Source: JACSRF01 sp963695505 (lineage in GTDB: Bacteria > Chloroflexota > Anaerolineae > Promineifilales > Promineifilaceae). Taken from it: 64,000 nt of DNA. The position numbers were made by a program, and so were the translations under genes. Where the stretch lies: NCBI GenBank assembly GCA_963695505.1, contig CAVOGX010000021.1, positions 248,001-312,000 on the forward strand, in the 5' to 3' direction. Shown one piece after another: positions 7,184 to 16,337 of the stretch. The stretch's first letter is position 1, and every line of letters begins with the position of its first letter. Below the pieces are notes generated by a model. The model worked only from the letters and a program-made list of their open reading frames with translations, did no database searches and was not told the origin of the DNA.

Positions 7184-9256
7184 TTATTTCTCTTCTTCCT
7201 GGTCTGCTTTGAGCTTGGCTACCAGATCGGAGAGCATGTGCCCCGGAACACGGCCGTAACCGGAGAATTCCATGCTAAACACGCCGCGCCCTTGCGTCAT
7301 AGAACGCAAATCCTGAGCATAGGTCTGCATCTCAGCCAGCGGCACTTCAGCGCGCACCACGCTCTTGGTGCCTTCCTGATCCATACCCAGCACCCGTGCC
7401 CGGCGACTGTTCATGTCGCCCAAGATGTCGCCCATATAATCGGCGGGCACGACCACGGTGACGATGTAAATCGGCTCAAGAAGCACCGGACCAGCACCCA
7501 AGACTGCTTTCTTGAAGCCTTCTCGCCCGGCAATTTGAAAGGCAATTTCCTTGGAATCAACGGGATGCATTTTACCGTCGTACACGACTGCTTTCACGCC
7601 AACTACAGGGTAACCGGCTAAAACACCGCTTTCGGCTGCCTGGCGGCACCCTTTTTCCGTGGCAGAGACAAAAGGAGCAGAGATGGCCCCGCCGAAGATT
7701 TCTTGGTCGAACTCAAAATCTACGTTGTCATCGATGGATTCGACCCGCAGGAAAACACGGCCGTACTGCCCGGCGCCGCCCGTTTGTTTCTTGTGGGTAT
7801 ATTCTGATTCGTTTGTCCTTGTAATAGTTTCCCGGTACGGAATCTTGGGAATGCTGGTGGTTAGATGCGTGCCAAATTTAGAAACCGCCTTTTTCACAGC
7901 AATATCCAAATGAGTTGTGCCCATGCCTGATAAAATGGTTTCGTGGGTGGCAGTTTCAGTATGCCAGTTCAAAGTGGGGTCTTCGGCCACCAGCCGGCTC
8001 AAAGATTGGGTCAGTTTTGCCACGTCTGATTGGGAAACAGGCTGAACGGCCACAGAGGCGATGGGGTGGGGTTGCTTGATAGCAGGCAGCTTGACGACTT
8101 TGTTGCTTGATGCACATAGGGTGTCATTGGTACCCGCATCACCCAGCTTGACCACGGCGCCAATGTCACCGGCATGCAGCTTGGCAATGCTTTCCTGTTC
8201 TTTTCCCGTAACGATTTGCAGAGAACCGGCGCGTACTTCCTCGCCCAATTGGGCAGCCCACACGCGAGAATCGGAGTTGAGAACCCCGCCAAAAACGCGG
8301 ATGTAACTTGTTTTTCCGTAGTTATCTTCGCGGGTCTTAAAGATGAATGCTGCCAGTGGAGACTCATCACTGACCGGATAGCTGACTGCTTCACCGTTGC
8401 CGTTGGTGCCTTCAAAATCGCCAACCTCGTTGGGGGCAGGCATCAAAGCAATGAGTGCTTCCATGAGAGGGTCTACCGCTATGCCGGCTTCGGGAGCGCA
8501 GTAAAAGATGGGCGCAACCGCACCATCCATCATGCCTGCTTTAAGACCGGCAATAATTTCTTCATTACTGAGGTCTTCATCTTCGAAATATTTTTCAATC
8601 AGAGCGTCGTCACCTTCGGCTGCGGCTTCAATGAGTTCCATCCGTGCTTCTTCCGCAGCGTCGACCATATCGGCAGGAATGGGCGCTTTTTCAGCTTTTT
8701 CCCCCAGCCGGGCTTCCATGTTGATCAGGTCAATAATGCCTTTGAAGCCGGTTCCTTCTCCAATGGGGAGCTGGACGTTGATGAAACGGCCGTCCAGGTT
8801 TTCATTGATGCTCTCAATGACGCGAGAAATCCGTACGTTTTCCCGGTCCATTTTATTGATCAGCAGCACTCGGGGCAGGTTTCGTTCGGCGGCAGCTTGC
8901 CAGACAACTTCCGTGCCCACTTCTACACCAGCCACGGCTTCTACGAATACGATAGCACCGTCTGTTACTGTCAGAGCCGCATTCACTTCACCGATGAAGT
9001 CCATGTACCCCGGTGTGTCTAGTAAATTTATTTTTGTGTTGTGCCATTCAATGGGCGCAATCGCTGCAGAAACAGAGCTGTTACGGTTTACCTCTTCTTC
9101 CTCAAAATCCATTGCGGCCGTGCCGCTTTGTACGCTGCCCATGCGCGTGGTGAGTTTGTTGTTGAATAGCAGGCGCTCAATAAAGGTGGTTTTGCCGGAC
9201 CCGTTGTGGCCTACCAGGGCAATATTGCGGATATTTTCACTTTTGTACTCTTTCAT
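7184..9256 (-). CDS. fusA2: Elongation factor G-like translational GTPase (EF-G2 type)
   Basis: The protein has 690 residues and full EF-G domain order. The P-loop is GHNGSGKTT (residues 15-23) instead of the AHIDAGKTT of canonical EF-G. DTPGYMDF and NKMD complete the GTPase signature, and domains II-V end in the EF-G C-terminal repeat (GYGRVPGH). The altered P-loop is the mark of the EF-G2/PRK12740 subfamily, which accompanies a normal EF-G. Its exact step (recycling, stress translation or other) is not settled and no canonical fusA is in the window. The gene is monocistronic between a 370-base gap and a terminator. Confidence 0.88.
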   Translation of the reverse strand: MKEYKSENIRNIALVGHNGSGKTTFIERLLFNNKLTTRMGSVQSGTAAMDFEEEEVNRNSSVSAAIAPIEWHNTKINLLDTPGYMDFIGEVNAALTVTDGAIVFVEAVAGVEVGTEVVWQAAAERNLPRVLLINKMDRENVRISRVIESINENLDGRFINVQLPIGEGTGFKGIIDLINMEARLGEKAEKAPIPADMVDAAEEARMELIEAAAEGDDALIEKYFEDEDLSNEEIIAGLKAGMMDGAVAPIFYCAPEAGIAVDPLMEALIALMPAPNEVGDFEGTNGNGEAVSYPVSDESPLAAFIFKTREDNYGKTSYIRVFGGVLNSDSRVWAAQLGEEVRAGSLQIVTGKEQESIAKLHAGDIGAVVKLGDAGTNDTLCASSNKVVKLPAIKQPHPIASVAVQPVSQSDVAKLTQSLSRLVAEDPTLNWHTETATHETILSGMGTTHLDIAVKKAVSKFGTHLTTSIPKIPYRETITRTNESEYTHKKQTGGAGQYGRVFLRVESIDDNVDFEFDQEIFGGAISAPFVSATEKGCRQAAESGVLAGYPVVGVKAVVYDGKMHPVDSKEIAFQIAGREGFKKAVLGAGPVLLEPIYIVTVVVPADYMGDILGDMNSRRARVLGMDQEGTKSVVRAEVPLAEMQTYAQDLRSMTQGRGVFSMEFSGYGRVPGHMLSDLVAKLKADQEEEK

Positions 9257-9502
9257 CAGCCGAGAACCTCATGGGATAATATATTATTTACGTTCCGAAT
9301 GTTTACCTTTCCTTTGCCGTCTTCTTATAGCACCGCAGCTATGTTACAAATTACGGCTAAAGTGAAGGTGAAATTATTGACTATCTATTTTTAAATCGTT
9401 CTATGTAGGGGAAAAAGCTGATCACCACCAAACGATTTTGTTGATGTCGTGTCCAAAAATCTGGACCTTGGGACGACGGATTTTAGACGAAAGGGAGGTA
9501 GT
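9257..9502. other. Non-coding gap between fusA2 and the LiaF-like gene
   Basis: This divergent intergenic stretch should hold the fusA2 promoter and perhaps that of the next gene. An AT palindrome (ATAATATATTAT, near 9278-9289) lies 20-30 bases before fusA2. GTCC and GGAC arms near 9450-9466 form a small hairpin. I could not assign a confident -35/-10 pair. Confidence 0.4.
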
Positions 9503-9598
9503 ATGCAAGTGTGCAACGCGTCTTTTCCCTTTGCGTATAGAGTGGCAGCATCTAAAATTTTGACTAAGAATTCATCAATGGTGCATAACCATTGGTGA
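9503..9598 (+). CDS. Possible 31-residue small ORF before the LiaF-like gene
   Basis: The ATG at 9503 has a good ribosome site (AAGGGAGG about 5 bases upstream) and gives MQVCNASFPFAYRVAASK followed by 13 more residues. It ends 31 bases before the next gene. It has no recognisable motif or homologue. The ribosome site is the only real support. It could be a leader peptide or chance. Confidence 0.25.
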   Translation: MQVCNASFPFAYRVAASKILTKNSSMVHNHW

Positions 9599-9629
9599 AA
9601 CATATCGTAACTCTGGGAGGTTTGTCATA

Positions 9630-10694
9630 ATGAGTGGTGAAAAATTTAGCGGCAGTCCTCAACGCCGCTCCAACCCCTCGCTTTTTGGACCGATTGTGCT
9701 CATAGCTGTTGGCGGGTACTTTTTATTGCGTAATTTGGGCATGTTGCCTGAAACGGCCTGGAATTGGACGGCCGTTTGGCAGTTGTGGCCTTTATGGCTC
9801 ATCTTCTTGGGCGTTAATGTGCTGGTGCGCCAGGCGCCGCGCCCGGTGGGCGGTTTCTTGAGCGCGCTGGTAGGCTTAACGGCCGTTGCCATGTTAGGTT
9901 ATGTGCTGTTGTTTAGCGAAGATAGCACTTTGCTAAATCGGCTAGGCGTAGCCGAATCTCCGGATTTGACGGTGGAAACAATTTCTTACATGCCTGAAGA
10001 CGTAACGGATGCCCGGATTGAAATAGGTCTTGGCTTGCCTAGCACCAAATTATTTACATTGGAAGACAGCCGCGCTCTGATAGAAGGTCAAGTAAGTTAT
10101 TTGGGCGACCTTAATTTTGTTACAGAACAGGATGGCAGCACCGCCATCGTAACGCTGAATTCCGATGATGGCTCTGACTGGTTATGGTTTGCCAACCCCA
10201 GCAATTGGGGGAACATTTCTATGGATGAGTGGCAGATTGGCTTAAATTCAAACGTAAAGAGTGACTTGCGCCTGGACGTGAGCGCAGGATCCGCCGATCT
10301 GGACATGAGCGGCCTGACCATCAGCAATTTGGAAATCAACGGCGGGGCGGGCAGCACTGATTTACACTTACCAGGCGGTGATTATGATGCGACCATTGAC
10401 GCCAGCGCCGGTTCCTTGGAAGTGTGGCTAGGAGAAGGCGGCAGCCAGCGCATTGACGTCAACGGCAGCGCAGGCAGCATGACTTTCTACTTGCCTGATG
10501 GTTTGGAAGCGCGAATTCAAGTGAATGACGGGGCAGGCAGCTTCAGCATTGACCAAAGCCGCTTTACTCAGGTGAGCGGGCGGAAAGCTGATGACGGTGT
10601 TTGGGAAACGGCCGAATACCGGCAGGGCGCGGATAAAAGTGTTGAACTGCTCATTGACATTGGCGCAGGCAGCGTACGCATACGTGATTACTAA
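9630..10694 (+). CDS. LiaF-like membrane protein with toast-rack domain
   Basis: The protein has 354 residues. The N-terminal third holds a LiaI/LiaF-type transmembrane block (GPIVLIAVGGYFLLRNLG, then WPLWLIFLGVNVLV and a third helix near residues 74-95). The C-terminal part is a beta-rich repeat domain (SAGSADLDMSGL, GGAGSTDLHLPGGDY, SAGSLEVWLGEGG, GAGSFSIDQS) typical of DUF2154/toast-rack folds. Relatives modulate cell-envelope stress two-component systems, but no lia-type kinase is adjacent here. It has a good Shine-Dalgarno and a strong terminator downstream. Confidence 0.75.
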   Translation: MSGEKFSGSPQRRSNPSLFGPIVLIAVGGYFLLRNLGMLPETAWNWTAVWQLWPLWLIFLGVNVLVRQAPRPVGGFLSALVGLTAVAMLGYVLLFSEDSTLLNRLGVAESPDLTVETISYMPEDVTDARIEIGLGLPSTKLFTLEDSRALIEGQVSYLGDLNFVTEQDGSTAIVTLNSDDGSDWLWFANPSNWGNISMDEWQIGLNSNVKSDLRLDVSAGSADLDMSGLTISNLEINGGAGSTDLHLPGGDYDATIDASAGSLEVWLGEGGSQRIDVNGSAGSMTFYLPDGLEARIQVNDGAGSFSIDQSRFTQVSGRKADDGVWETAEYRQGADKSVELLIDIGAGSVRIRDY

Positions 10695-10711
10695 ATCTTA
10701 GCGTGACCATG

Positions 10712-10748
10712 AGCGGAGAGCGTCCCACAAAGCTCTCCGCTTTTTTTT
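10712..10748 (+). terminator. Intrinsic terminator after the LiaF-like gene
   Basis: AGCGGAGAGC (10712-10721) pairs perfectly with GCTCTCCGCT (10732-10741), followed by a run of eight T. The T-run overlaps the stop codon of the convergent sufE gene. Confidence 0.9.
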
Positions 10749-11175
10749 ATCCAACACTGGTCTCGGCAGCTAACTGTTTCATGTAGCGTAAGATGGCTCC
10801 AATACCGTTGAGCCGCTGCCCGGTAAGTACATTTTGCAGCCCCATTTGCATATAAAATTCGTTAGGTACAGCGGCAATGTCTGCAGGGGCCAGGCCATTA
10901 AGCCCCTTATGCAAAATGGCGGAAAAGCCGCGCACCGTGGGTGCTTCGGGTGGTACGTCTATGAAATACTCTACATGCCCGTTGTTCCCTTCGGCATAAA
11001 TGAAAACGGGTGACATACATTCGTGCACCTGATGCGTGTCTTGTTTACCCTGATATTTTTCGGGTAGCGGAGGTAGACCCTCCGCCAGTTCCAACAGGTA
11101 TTCCAGCTTTTCTTGACCCTGGCAGTAGCTAAAATCTTCGACGATTTGTTGGAGTTTTGGGGGTAAATTGCTCAT
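10747..11175 (-). CDS. sufE: SufE family sulfur acceptor for Fe-S cluster assembly
   Basis: This 142-residue cytosolic protein accepts persulfide from a cysteine desulfurase (SufS). The active-site region is HECMSPVFI near residue 53, equivalent to the GCQSQVW cysteine loop of E. coli SufE, and GLQNVLTGQRLNGI is the conserved C-terminal block. ATG 11175 is chosen: AAGAGGA is about 5 bases upstream and the family begins here; the ORF is open 19 codons further. No sufS or sufBCD is adjacent. It is divergent from thyA. Confidence 0.87.
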   Translation of the reverse strand: MSNLPPKLQQIVEDFSYCQGQEKLEYLLELAEGLPPLPEKYQGKQDTHQVHECMSPVFIYAEGNNGHVEYFIDVPPEAPTVRGFSAILHKGLNGLAPADIAAVPNEFYMQMGLQNVLTGQRLNGIGAILRYMKQLAAETSVG

Positions 11176-11300
11176 GGGTGTCCTCTTTTTAGATTGATCC
11201 AATCCATTTTCATCTGTTGGCAATCCTACCATAGCTAACCCAACCTGGTGACGCTTCCAAGCTGTTTTTAAGTTTTTACGGATCGGCCGTTTCCTTCTGT

Positions 11301-11308
11301 GTTATACT
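11301..11308 (+). promoter_or_regulatory. Extended -10 promoter of thyA
   Basis: TGTTATACT is an extended -10 element (TG-N-TATACT, hexamer 11303-11308) about 35 bases before thyA. No good -35 is visible at the proper distance, as is common with extended -10 promoters. Confidence 0.4.
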
Positions 11309-11342
11309 CCGCCTCGTCAAGCTTGCAAAGGAAGGAGGCTTT

Positions 11343-12137
11343 ATGAAACAATATCTGGACCTCGTGCGCCACGTCCTGGAGAACGGTTCGCGCAAAGAGG
11401 ACCGCACCGGCACCGGCACGCTCAGCGTTTTTGGCTACCAGATGCGCTTTGACCTCAGCGCTGGCTTTCCCGCCGTAACCACCAAAAAGCTGCATTTCCG
11501 CTCCATCATTCATGAACTGCTCTGGTTTTTGCAGGGCGACACCAACATACGCTATCTCAAAGAAAACAAGGTGCGTATTTGGGATGAATGGGCGGACGAG
11601 AATGGCGACCTGGGTCCGGTGTATGGGCATCAATGGCGTTCCTGGACTGCAGCAGACGGCCGTACCATCGACCAAATTTCTGAAGTGATAACCCAAATTA
11701 AAATCAAACCCTACTCGCGGCGGCACATCGTCAGCGCCTGGAACGTGGCGGACATTCCGCGCATGGCCCTGGCCCCCTGCCACACGATGTTTCAGTTTTA
11801 TGTGGCCGACGGCAAACTTTCCTGCCAGCTTTACCAACGCAGCGCTGACATCTTCCTGGGCGTGCCTTTCAACATCGCCTCCTACGCCCTATTGACGATG
11901 ATGGTAGCCCAGGTGACAGGTTACCAGCCGGGCGATTTTGTGCACACCTTTGGCGACGCCCATCTTTACCTGAACCACCTGGAGCAAGCGAAGCTGCAGC
12001 TCACGCGGGACCCGTACCCGCTGCCGACCATGCGCCTGAATCCAGAGGTAACCTCCATTGTTGATTTCAAATATGAAGATATCGAGCTGATTAATTACCA
12101 GTACCACCCCCACATTAAGGCCCCTATTGCGGTTTAG
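11343..12137 (+). CDS. thyA: Thymidylate synthase
   Basis: The enzyme (264 residues, the classic ThyA length) methylates dUMP to dTMP with methylene-tetrahydrofolate. The nucleophile cysteine is in LAPCHTMFQFYV near residue 146, FNIASYALLTMM binds the nucleotide, and the phosphate-binding arginines (RKEDRTGTGTLS, CQLYQRSAD) are present. GGAAGGAGG lies just upstream of ATG 11343. It is followed by folA, which regenerates the dihydrofolate it makes: a standard thyA-folA pair. Confidence 0.97.
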   Translation: MKQYLDLVRHVLENGSRKEDRTGTGTLSVFGYQMRFDLSAGFPAVTTKKLHFRSIIHELLWFLQGDTNIRYLKENKVRIWDEWADENGDLGPVYGHQWRSWTAADGRTIDQISEVITQIKIKPYSRRHIVSAWNVADIPRMALAPCHTMFQFYVADGKLSCQLYQRSADIFLGVPFNIASYALLTMMVAQVTGYQPGDFVHTFGDAHLYLNHLEQAKLQLTRDPYPLPTMRLNPEVTSIVDFKYEDIELINYQYHPHIKAPIAV

Positions 12138-12158
12138 GTGTTCATTGCTCTTTGAATT

Positions 12159-12695
12159 ATGATTTCTTTTGTGGTAGCTATGGACGAGAATGGGGTGATT
12201 GGCGTAAACGGCCGTATTCCCTGGCGCCTCCCCGACGACATGAAATGGTTCCGCGACGTGACCATGGGCAAACCCGTTATCATGGGGCGCAAAACCTACG
12301 AAAGCATTCCCCCCAGGTTTAGGCCGCTGCCCGGACGGCACAACATCGTCGTCACCCGCCAACTGGAGTATGCGGCGTCTGGCGCAACCGTCGTGCATGG
12401 CATCGCAGAGGCTCTGCGCGCTGCCGGAGATGCAGATGAAATCATCATTGGCGGCGGCGGCGAGCTGTACCGGCTGCTGCTGCCCCAAGCAGACCGTCTC
12501 TACCTGACCCTGGTGGAAGGCCAATTTACCGGAGACGCTGTTTTTCCGTCCATTGATTATGCGGAATGGGAGGAGCGGTTTCGCCAGAACCATCCTGCTG
12601 ACGAACGCCATCCTCACGCCTTTACCTGGCTCGTTTTGCAGCGGAAAAGTGGGAAGCGGCGGGCGGAAAGCTATGAGCAAAAGGACGCCAATTGA
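12159..12695 (+). CDS. folA: Dihydrofolate reductase
   Basis: The enzyme (178 residues) reduces dihydrofolate to tetrahydrofolate with NADPH, the partner step of thyA. The N-terminal MISFVVAMDENGVIGVNGRI with PWRLPDD (catalytic acidic residue), the NADPH loop MGRKTYESIP and the IIGGGGELYRLLL segment are all in place. NGRI here is written by an ACGGCCGT element. The last base of its TGA is the first base of the next ATG, so the methyltransferase is translationally coupled. Confidence 0.95.
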   Translation: MISFVVAMDENGVIGVNGRIPWRLPDDMKWFRDVTMGKPVIMGRKTYESIPPRFRPLPGRHNIVVTRQLEYAASGATVVHGIAEALRAAGDADEIIIGGGGELYRLLLPQADRLYLTLVEGQFTGDAVFPSIDYAEWEERFRQNHPADERHPHAFTWLVLQRKSGKRRAESYEQKDAN

Positions 12696-13426
12696 TGCGC
12701 AAAACTTTTGGACTGCTGCGTTCACTGCTCATGTATTACGGCGTGCCGGGGCGTTACGGCCGTATGCGTCGTTTCTACCGCCCCTTCATCCAGCCCGGTG
12801 ACCTGTGCTTCGACGTAGGTGCCCACGTGGGGAACCGCATTCGCGTCTGGCGGGGGTTGGGAGCGCGGGTAGTGGCCGTGGAACCCCAACCACAGATGAT
12901 GGCGTGGCTGCAGCGGCTGTACGGCCGTTCCCCGCAAGTTATTCTGGTTTCAGCGGCCGTTGGCGCTAAGACAGGCCAGGCCACCCTCCATGTCAGCAGC
13001 CGCACCCCTACTGTTTCAACTCTGTCCGCCAACTGGATATCGGCTGTGCAGCAGGACCCCTCTTTTGCCCGCGTGGCTTGGGATACGGTCGTTTCTGTGC
13101 CGCTTACCACCCTTGACGCGCTGATTGCCCAATACGGCCGTCCCGCCTTCTGCAAGCTGGACATTGAAGGGTATGAGCTGGAAGCGCTGCGCGGCCTGTC
13201 CCAGCCCCTACCCGTCCTCTCTTTTGAGCACATTCCCGCTGCCCAGGGCCTTACAGAAGCCTGCTTAGACCGCTTGACCGACTTGGGCGCGTACCGCTTC
13301 AATTACGCGCCGGGCGAAAGCCACAAGCTGGTTTGGGCACAATGGCTTTCAGCGGACGAGCTGCGGGCTGCATTACCCGAGCTTCCCCCAGGCAGTGGTG
13401 ACGTGTACGCCCGGCTTGTGTCTTAA
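12695..13426 (+). CDS. FkbM family methyltransferase
   Basis: The 243-residue protein has an S-adenosylmethionine-binding fold: FDVGAHVGNRIRVW is motif I and VVAVEPQPQMMAWL binds the ribose. The C-terminal block CKLDIEGYELEALRGL is the FkbM signature. Relatives O-methylate sugars, lipids or other small molecules; the substrate is unknown here. ATG 12695 overlaps the folA stop. It is convergent with valS, whose stop lies within its last bases. Confidence 0.85.
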   Translation: MRKTFGLLRSLLMYYGVPGRYGRMRRFYRPFIQPGDLCFDVGAHVGNRIRVWRGLGARVVAVEPQPQMMAWLQRLYGRSPQVILVSAAVGAKTGQATLHVSSRTPTVSTLSANWISAVQQDPSFARVAWDTVVSVPLTTLDALIAQYGRPAFCKLDIEGYELEALRGLSQPLPVLSFEHIPAAQGLTEACLDRLTDLGAYRFNYAPGESHKLVWAQWLSADELRAALPELPPGSGDVYARLVS

Positions 13427-15899
13427 AGGGTGACGGCAATAGTAAAACGGCCGGCGTCACTAATTTTCTCCAATTCCTCCCCCGCGTCATCCGCCATGTG
13501 CAGCGCCTTTGCCCGCGTAATGCTGAGTAAGTCGGCAGCGCTAGCCTGCAAACCGTCTTGAAGCAGCGAGTCGGTTGTTCTTACATGTAGCTGGGCCATT
13601 TCCGTCCCCAAAGAGAGATTGCGATCACTCTTGAAGCGGCGAACGGCCGTGGCAATCTCCAGCAGCGCCTCGCCCAGGTGCAGCATGTTGTCATCCAGCC
13701 ACTCCTCATTTGCGCGGGGCCAGCTTGCTAGGTGAATGGCCGCCACACCTTCGGCTGCGGCAAATAAATGCTGGTAGATTTCTTCCGTCACGTAGGGCAA
13801 AATGGGCGCAAACAGCTTCAGCGTAGCCAGCAGCGCCGTAGAGAGAGCAAAACGCGCCCCCGCCGCAGGATCACCGCCTTCGTAAAGCCGCTGTTTGGCC
13901 ATTTCCAGGTAATTGTCCGCCAGGTCGCGCCAGAAGAATAGCTCCACTTCGCTCCTGGCCGTGGCGTAATCATATGCTTCAAACAGCTTTGTGGTGCGTT
14001 GGATAAGCTGCTGGGTGCGGGCTAGAATCCAGCGGTCGGCAGGCGTGAAATATTCCGCTGCTGGCGATGGGTTCGCTGACTCCTCATCCAGAAAGCGGCT
14101 GCAAAAGCGGGCCACGTTCCACATCTTGTTCACCAGTTTGGCCCCGGCCTGGATTTTTTCCTCGTTGATGACGGCGTCTTTGCCCAGGCCGGTGCTGGCC
14201 GCCCAATAGCGCACCGCGTCGGCCGAATATTGCTCAATCATCTCCATGGGCGACATCGGCGCCGCCGCCTCGACTTTTGCTGATTTTGTCACTCGCCTTC
14301 CGGGGCCAGCCCCCAGCCGGAAATGGCTACGGTTTGCCAGGGCAGCGCGCCAAAGTGGTAGTGAGACTTTGACGATGGTGTAAAAGGCCCAGGTGCGGAT
14401 GATTTCGTGGGCTTGCGGCCGCAGGGAAAAGGGAAACACCTGCTCGTAAAGGCGGATTGGTGGTGTCGTCCAGGCCCGGCCATTGCCCCACAATTTGCGG
14501 GGTGAGGGAGGAGGTGGCCCAGGTGTCCATCACGTCGGTTTCGGGGCGGAATGGGTGCCGCCGCAGGCGCGGGCACGGCCGTTTCGGGGATTGTTCTGCC
14601 GGGTCAATGGGCAAGTCGTCTATCGTCGGCCAGCAGCACCTCGCCGCAGTCGGCACAGTACCACAGGGGGAAGGTCACGCCAAAGTAGCGCTGACGGCGT
14701 GATGCACCAGTCCCAACCCAGATTTTCCACCCACTGCCGGTAGCGGTTTTCATGTGGGACGGCTGCCAGTTGAATTTGCTCTCCAGCCTGCAGAAACGCC
14801 TCTTTAGTCATCCAGCATGCGGATGAACCATTGCCCGGTGACGATATACTCCACCGGCGTGTCGCACCGTTCGTGGACGCGCACGCTCTGGGCAAGGGGT
14901 TCCTGGCCCAGCAAGCAGCCCTTTCTCGGCCAACTTGGCCACAATTTGCTGGCGGGCTTCGGTGGTGCTGCGCTCCGGCAAATTCGTCCGGCGGCAGCGG
15001 TCATTCGGCCGTCGCGGCCAATGGCTTCGATCGAGAGGCAGCTTGTGGGTGTGCCACCAGGCCACGTCGGCGGTGTCGCCAAAGGTGCAGCACATTACCG
15101 CGCCGGTGCCTTTTTCCGGGTCAGCGCCGGGGTCGGCCAGAATGGGCACGCGCTGGTCGAAGTGGGGCACGATGGCGTGCTGGTTGATGAGGTGTTGGAA
15201 ACGGCCGTCTTCGGGATGGACGAACACCGCCACGCAGGCGGGCAGCAGTTCCGGGCGGGTGGTGGCAATGGGCAGCGGCTCCTCATCTTCCAGCCGGAAG
15301 GCCAGAGTGTAAAAGGCGCTGTCTCGTTCCAGGTCGTCCAGTTCGGCCTGGGCGATGGCCGTCTGGCATTCCGGGCACCAGATGGCAGGCGCCTTTTGGC
15401 GGTAGGCCAGCCCCTTTTCGTACAAATCGAGGAATGACCATTGGGCCAGGCGGCGCGAGCGGTCGTCAATGGTGCGGTAGGTGTAGCGCCAGTCAATGGA
15501 CAGCCCCAGCCGCTGCCACAACGCCTCGTAATCTTTTTCTGCCTCTTCGCTGACCGCCAGACATCGCTCGGATGAAGGCCTCCCGGCCAATTTCGCGTGC
15601 GTGGACGCCTTCCCACTTCTCTACCAGCCGCTCGGTGGGCAGGCCGTTGTCGTCGTAGCCCATGGGGTAGAAGACGTTGTACGGCCGTTCATGCGCCAGA
15701 AGCGGGCAAAGAAATCGGCGTGGCTGTAGGAGTAAACGTGACCCAGGTGCAGATTGCCGGACACGGTGGGCGGCGGCGTGTCGATGCTGTAGACCGGGGC
15801 GCTGCTGGTGGGATCAAAGTGATAGGTGCCCTGTTCTTGCCACAGGGCTTGCAGCCGTGGTTCGGCTGTGCGGGGATTGTACCGTTTGGGAAGAGTCAT
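13423..15899 (-). pseudogene. valS: Valyl-tRNA synthetase, broken by many frameshifts
   Basis: This class I synthetase charges tRNA-Val. The N-terminus carries HLGHVYSYSHADFFARFW (HIGH motif) in one frame. NVFYPMGYDDNGLPTERL continues in a second, the editing domain (TIDDRSRRLAQWSF, CPECQTAIAQAELDD) in a third. DKISKSRGGG (KMSKS motif, near 14265) is flanked by shifts on both sides. The anticodon-binding domain follows (SADAVRYWAASTGLGKD) to 13423. At least seven shifts occur in about 1.6 kb, yet coding similarity persists across each break, and total length (about 825 codons) is near normal. This points to sequence error or very recent decay. It is controlled by a T-box leader. Confidence 0.85.
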
Positions 15900-15920
15900 C
15901 TTTCACCTCCAATCATGAAA

Positions 15921-15958
15921 ATAAAACGCCCCCATCATCCTAGAGGACGAAAGGGGGC
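15921..15958 (-). terminator. Regulated terminator of the valS T-box
   Basis: A six-base GC stem (15958-15953 with 15933-15928) and a U-rich tail (15927-15921) lie 22-59 bases before the valS ATG, mutually exclusive with the T-box antiterminator. Confidence 0.75.
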
Positions 15959-16258
15959 TTCTTCCGCGGTACCACCTCATTTCAACCCCCCGGTGCTTGA
16001 AACTCCGGGCTAATGGGCTGCACTTTTTCTAACGGCCGTTTCCTGTGGCGATTAGAATTACGCTGTAACGGGCTTACCCGTGCCGGTCTACTTGGTGTCA
16101 ACACAACTTACCTTTCTGCGGCAGTCGAGCCGGGCGACTTCTGCGAGGGGCTGTTTGTGGAGGCTTTCAGTCTGGGCATTTGCCCTTGGCCTCATCTTTC
16201 CTGTCAACGCCTGGCCCGCATACTACTCCCGGTCAGGGGTTTGGTTTATGCTGTTGTG
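15925..16258 (-). promoter_or_regulatory. T-box riboswitch leader of valS
   Basis: Read on the minus strand, AGGTGGTACCGCGG (15977-15964) is the T-box antiterminator sequence; TGGT would pair with the ACCA end of an uncharged tRNA. A competing terminator follows: GCCCCC (15958-15953) with GGGGGC (15933-15928), then GTTTTAT. Stem I probably begins at GGGAGTAGTA near 16229, with CCGG arms closing near 16087. Several GTN valine triplets lie in the expected region, but I could not fix the specifier. Uncharged tRNA-Val should allow read-through into valS. Confidence 0.88.
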
Positions 16259-16264
16259 AGCTCC

Positions 16265-16294
16265 ATTTTACAAAAAGATGGGCAGATTTGGCAA
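16265..16294 (-). promoter_or_regulatory. Promoter of the valS leader
   Basis: Minus strand: TTGCCA (16294-16289), 18-base spacer, TAAAAT (16270-16265). It places the transcript start near 16258, immediately before the T-box Stem I. Confidence 0.55.
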
Positions 16295-16337
16295 GCTAGG
16301 TTGACGGCCGTTTCTCCACTGACGGACAATAACCGGC

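Noticed and set aside
8174..9365. Long plus-strand ORFs opposite fusA2
   Set aside because: EF-G2 motifs are complete on the minus strand; the plus ORFs lack any recognisable domain.
14817..15437. Plus-strand ORFs across valS
   Set aside because: They run through the conserved ValRS fragments and have no motif of their own.
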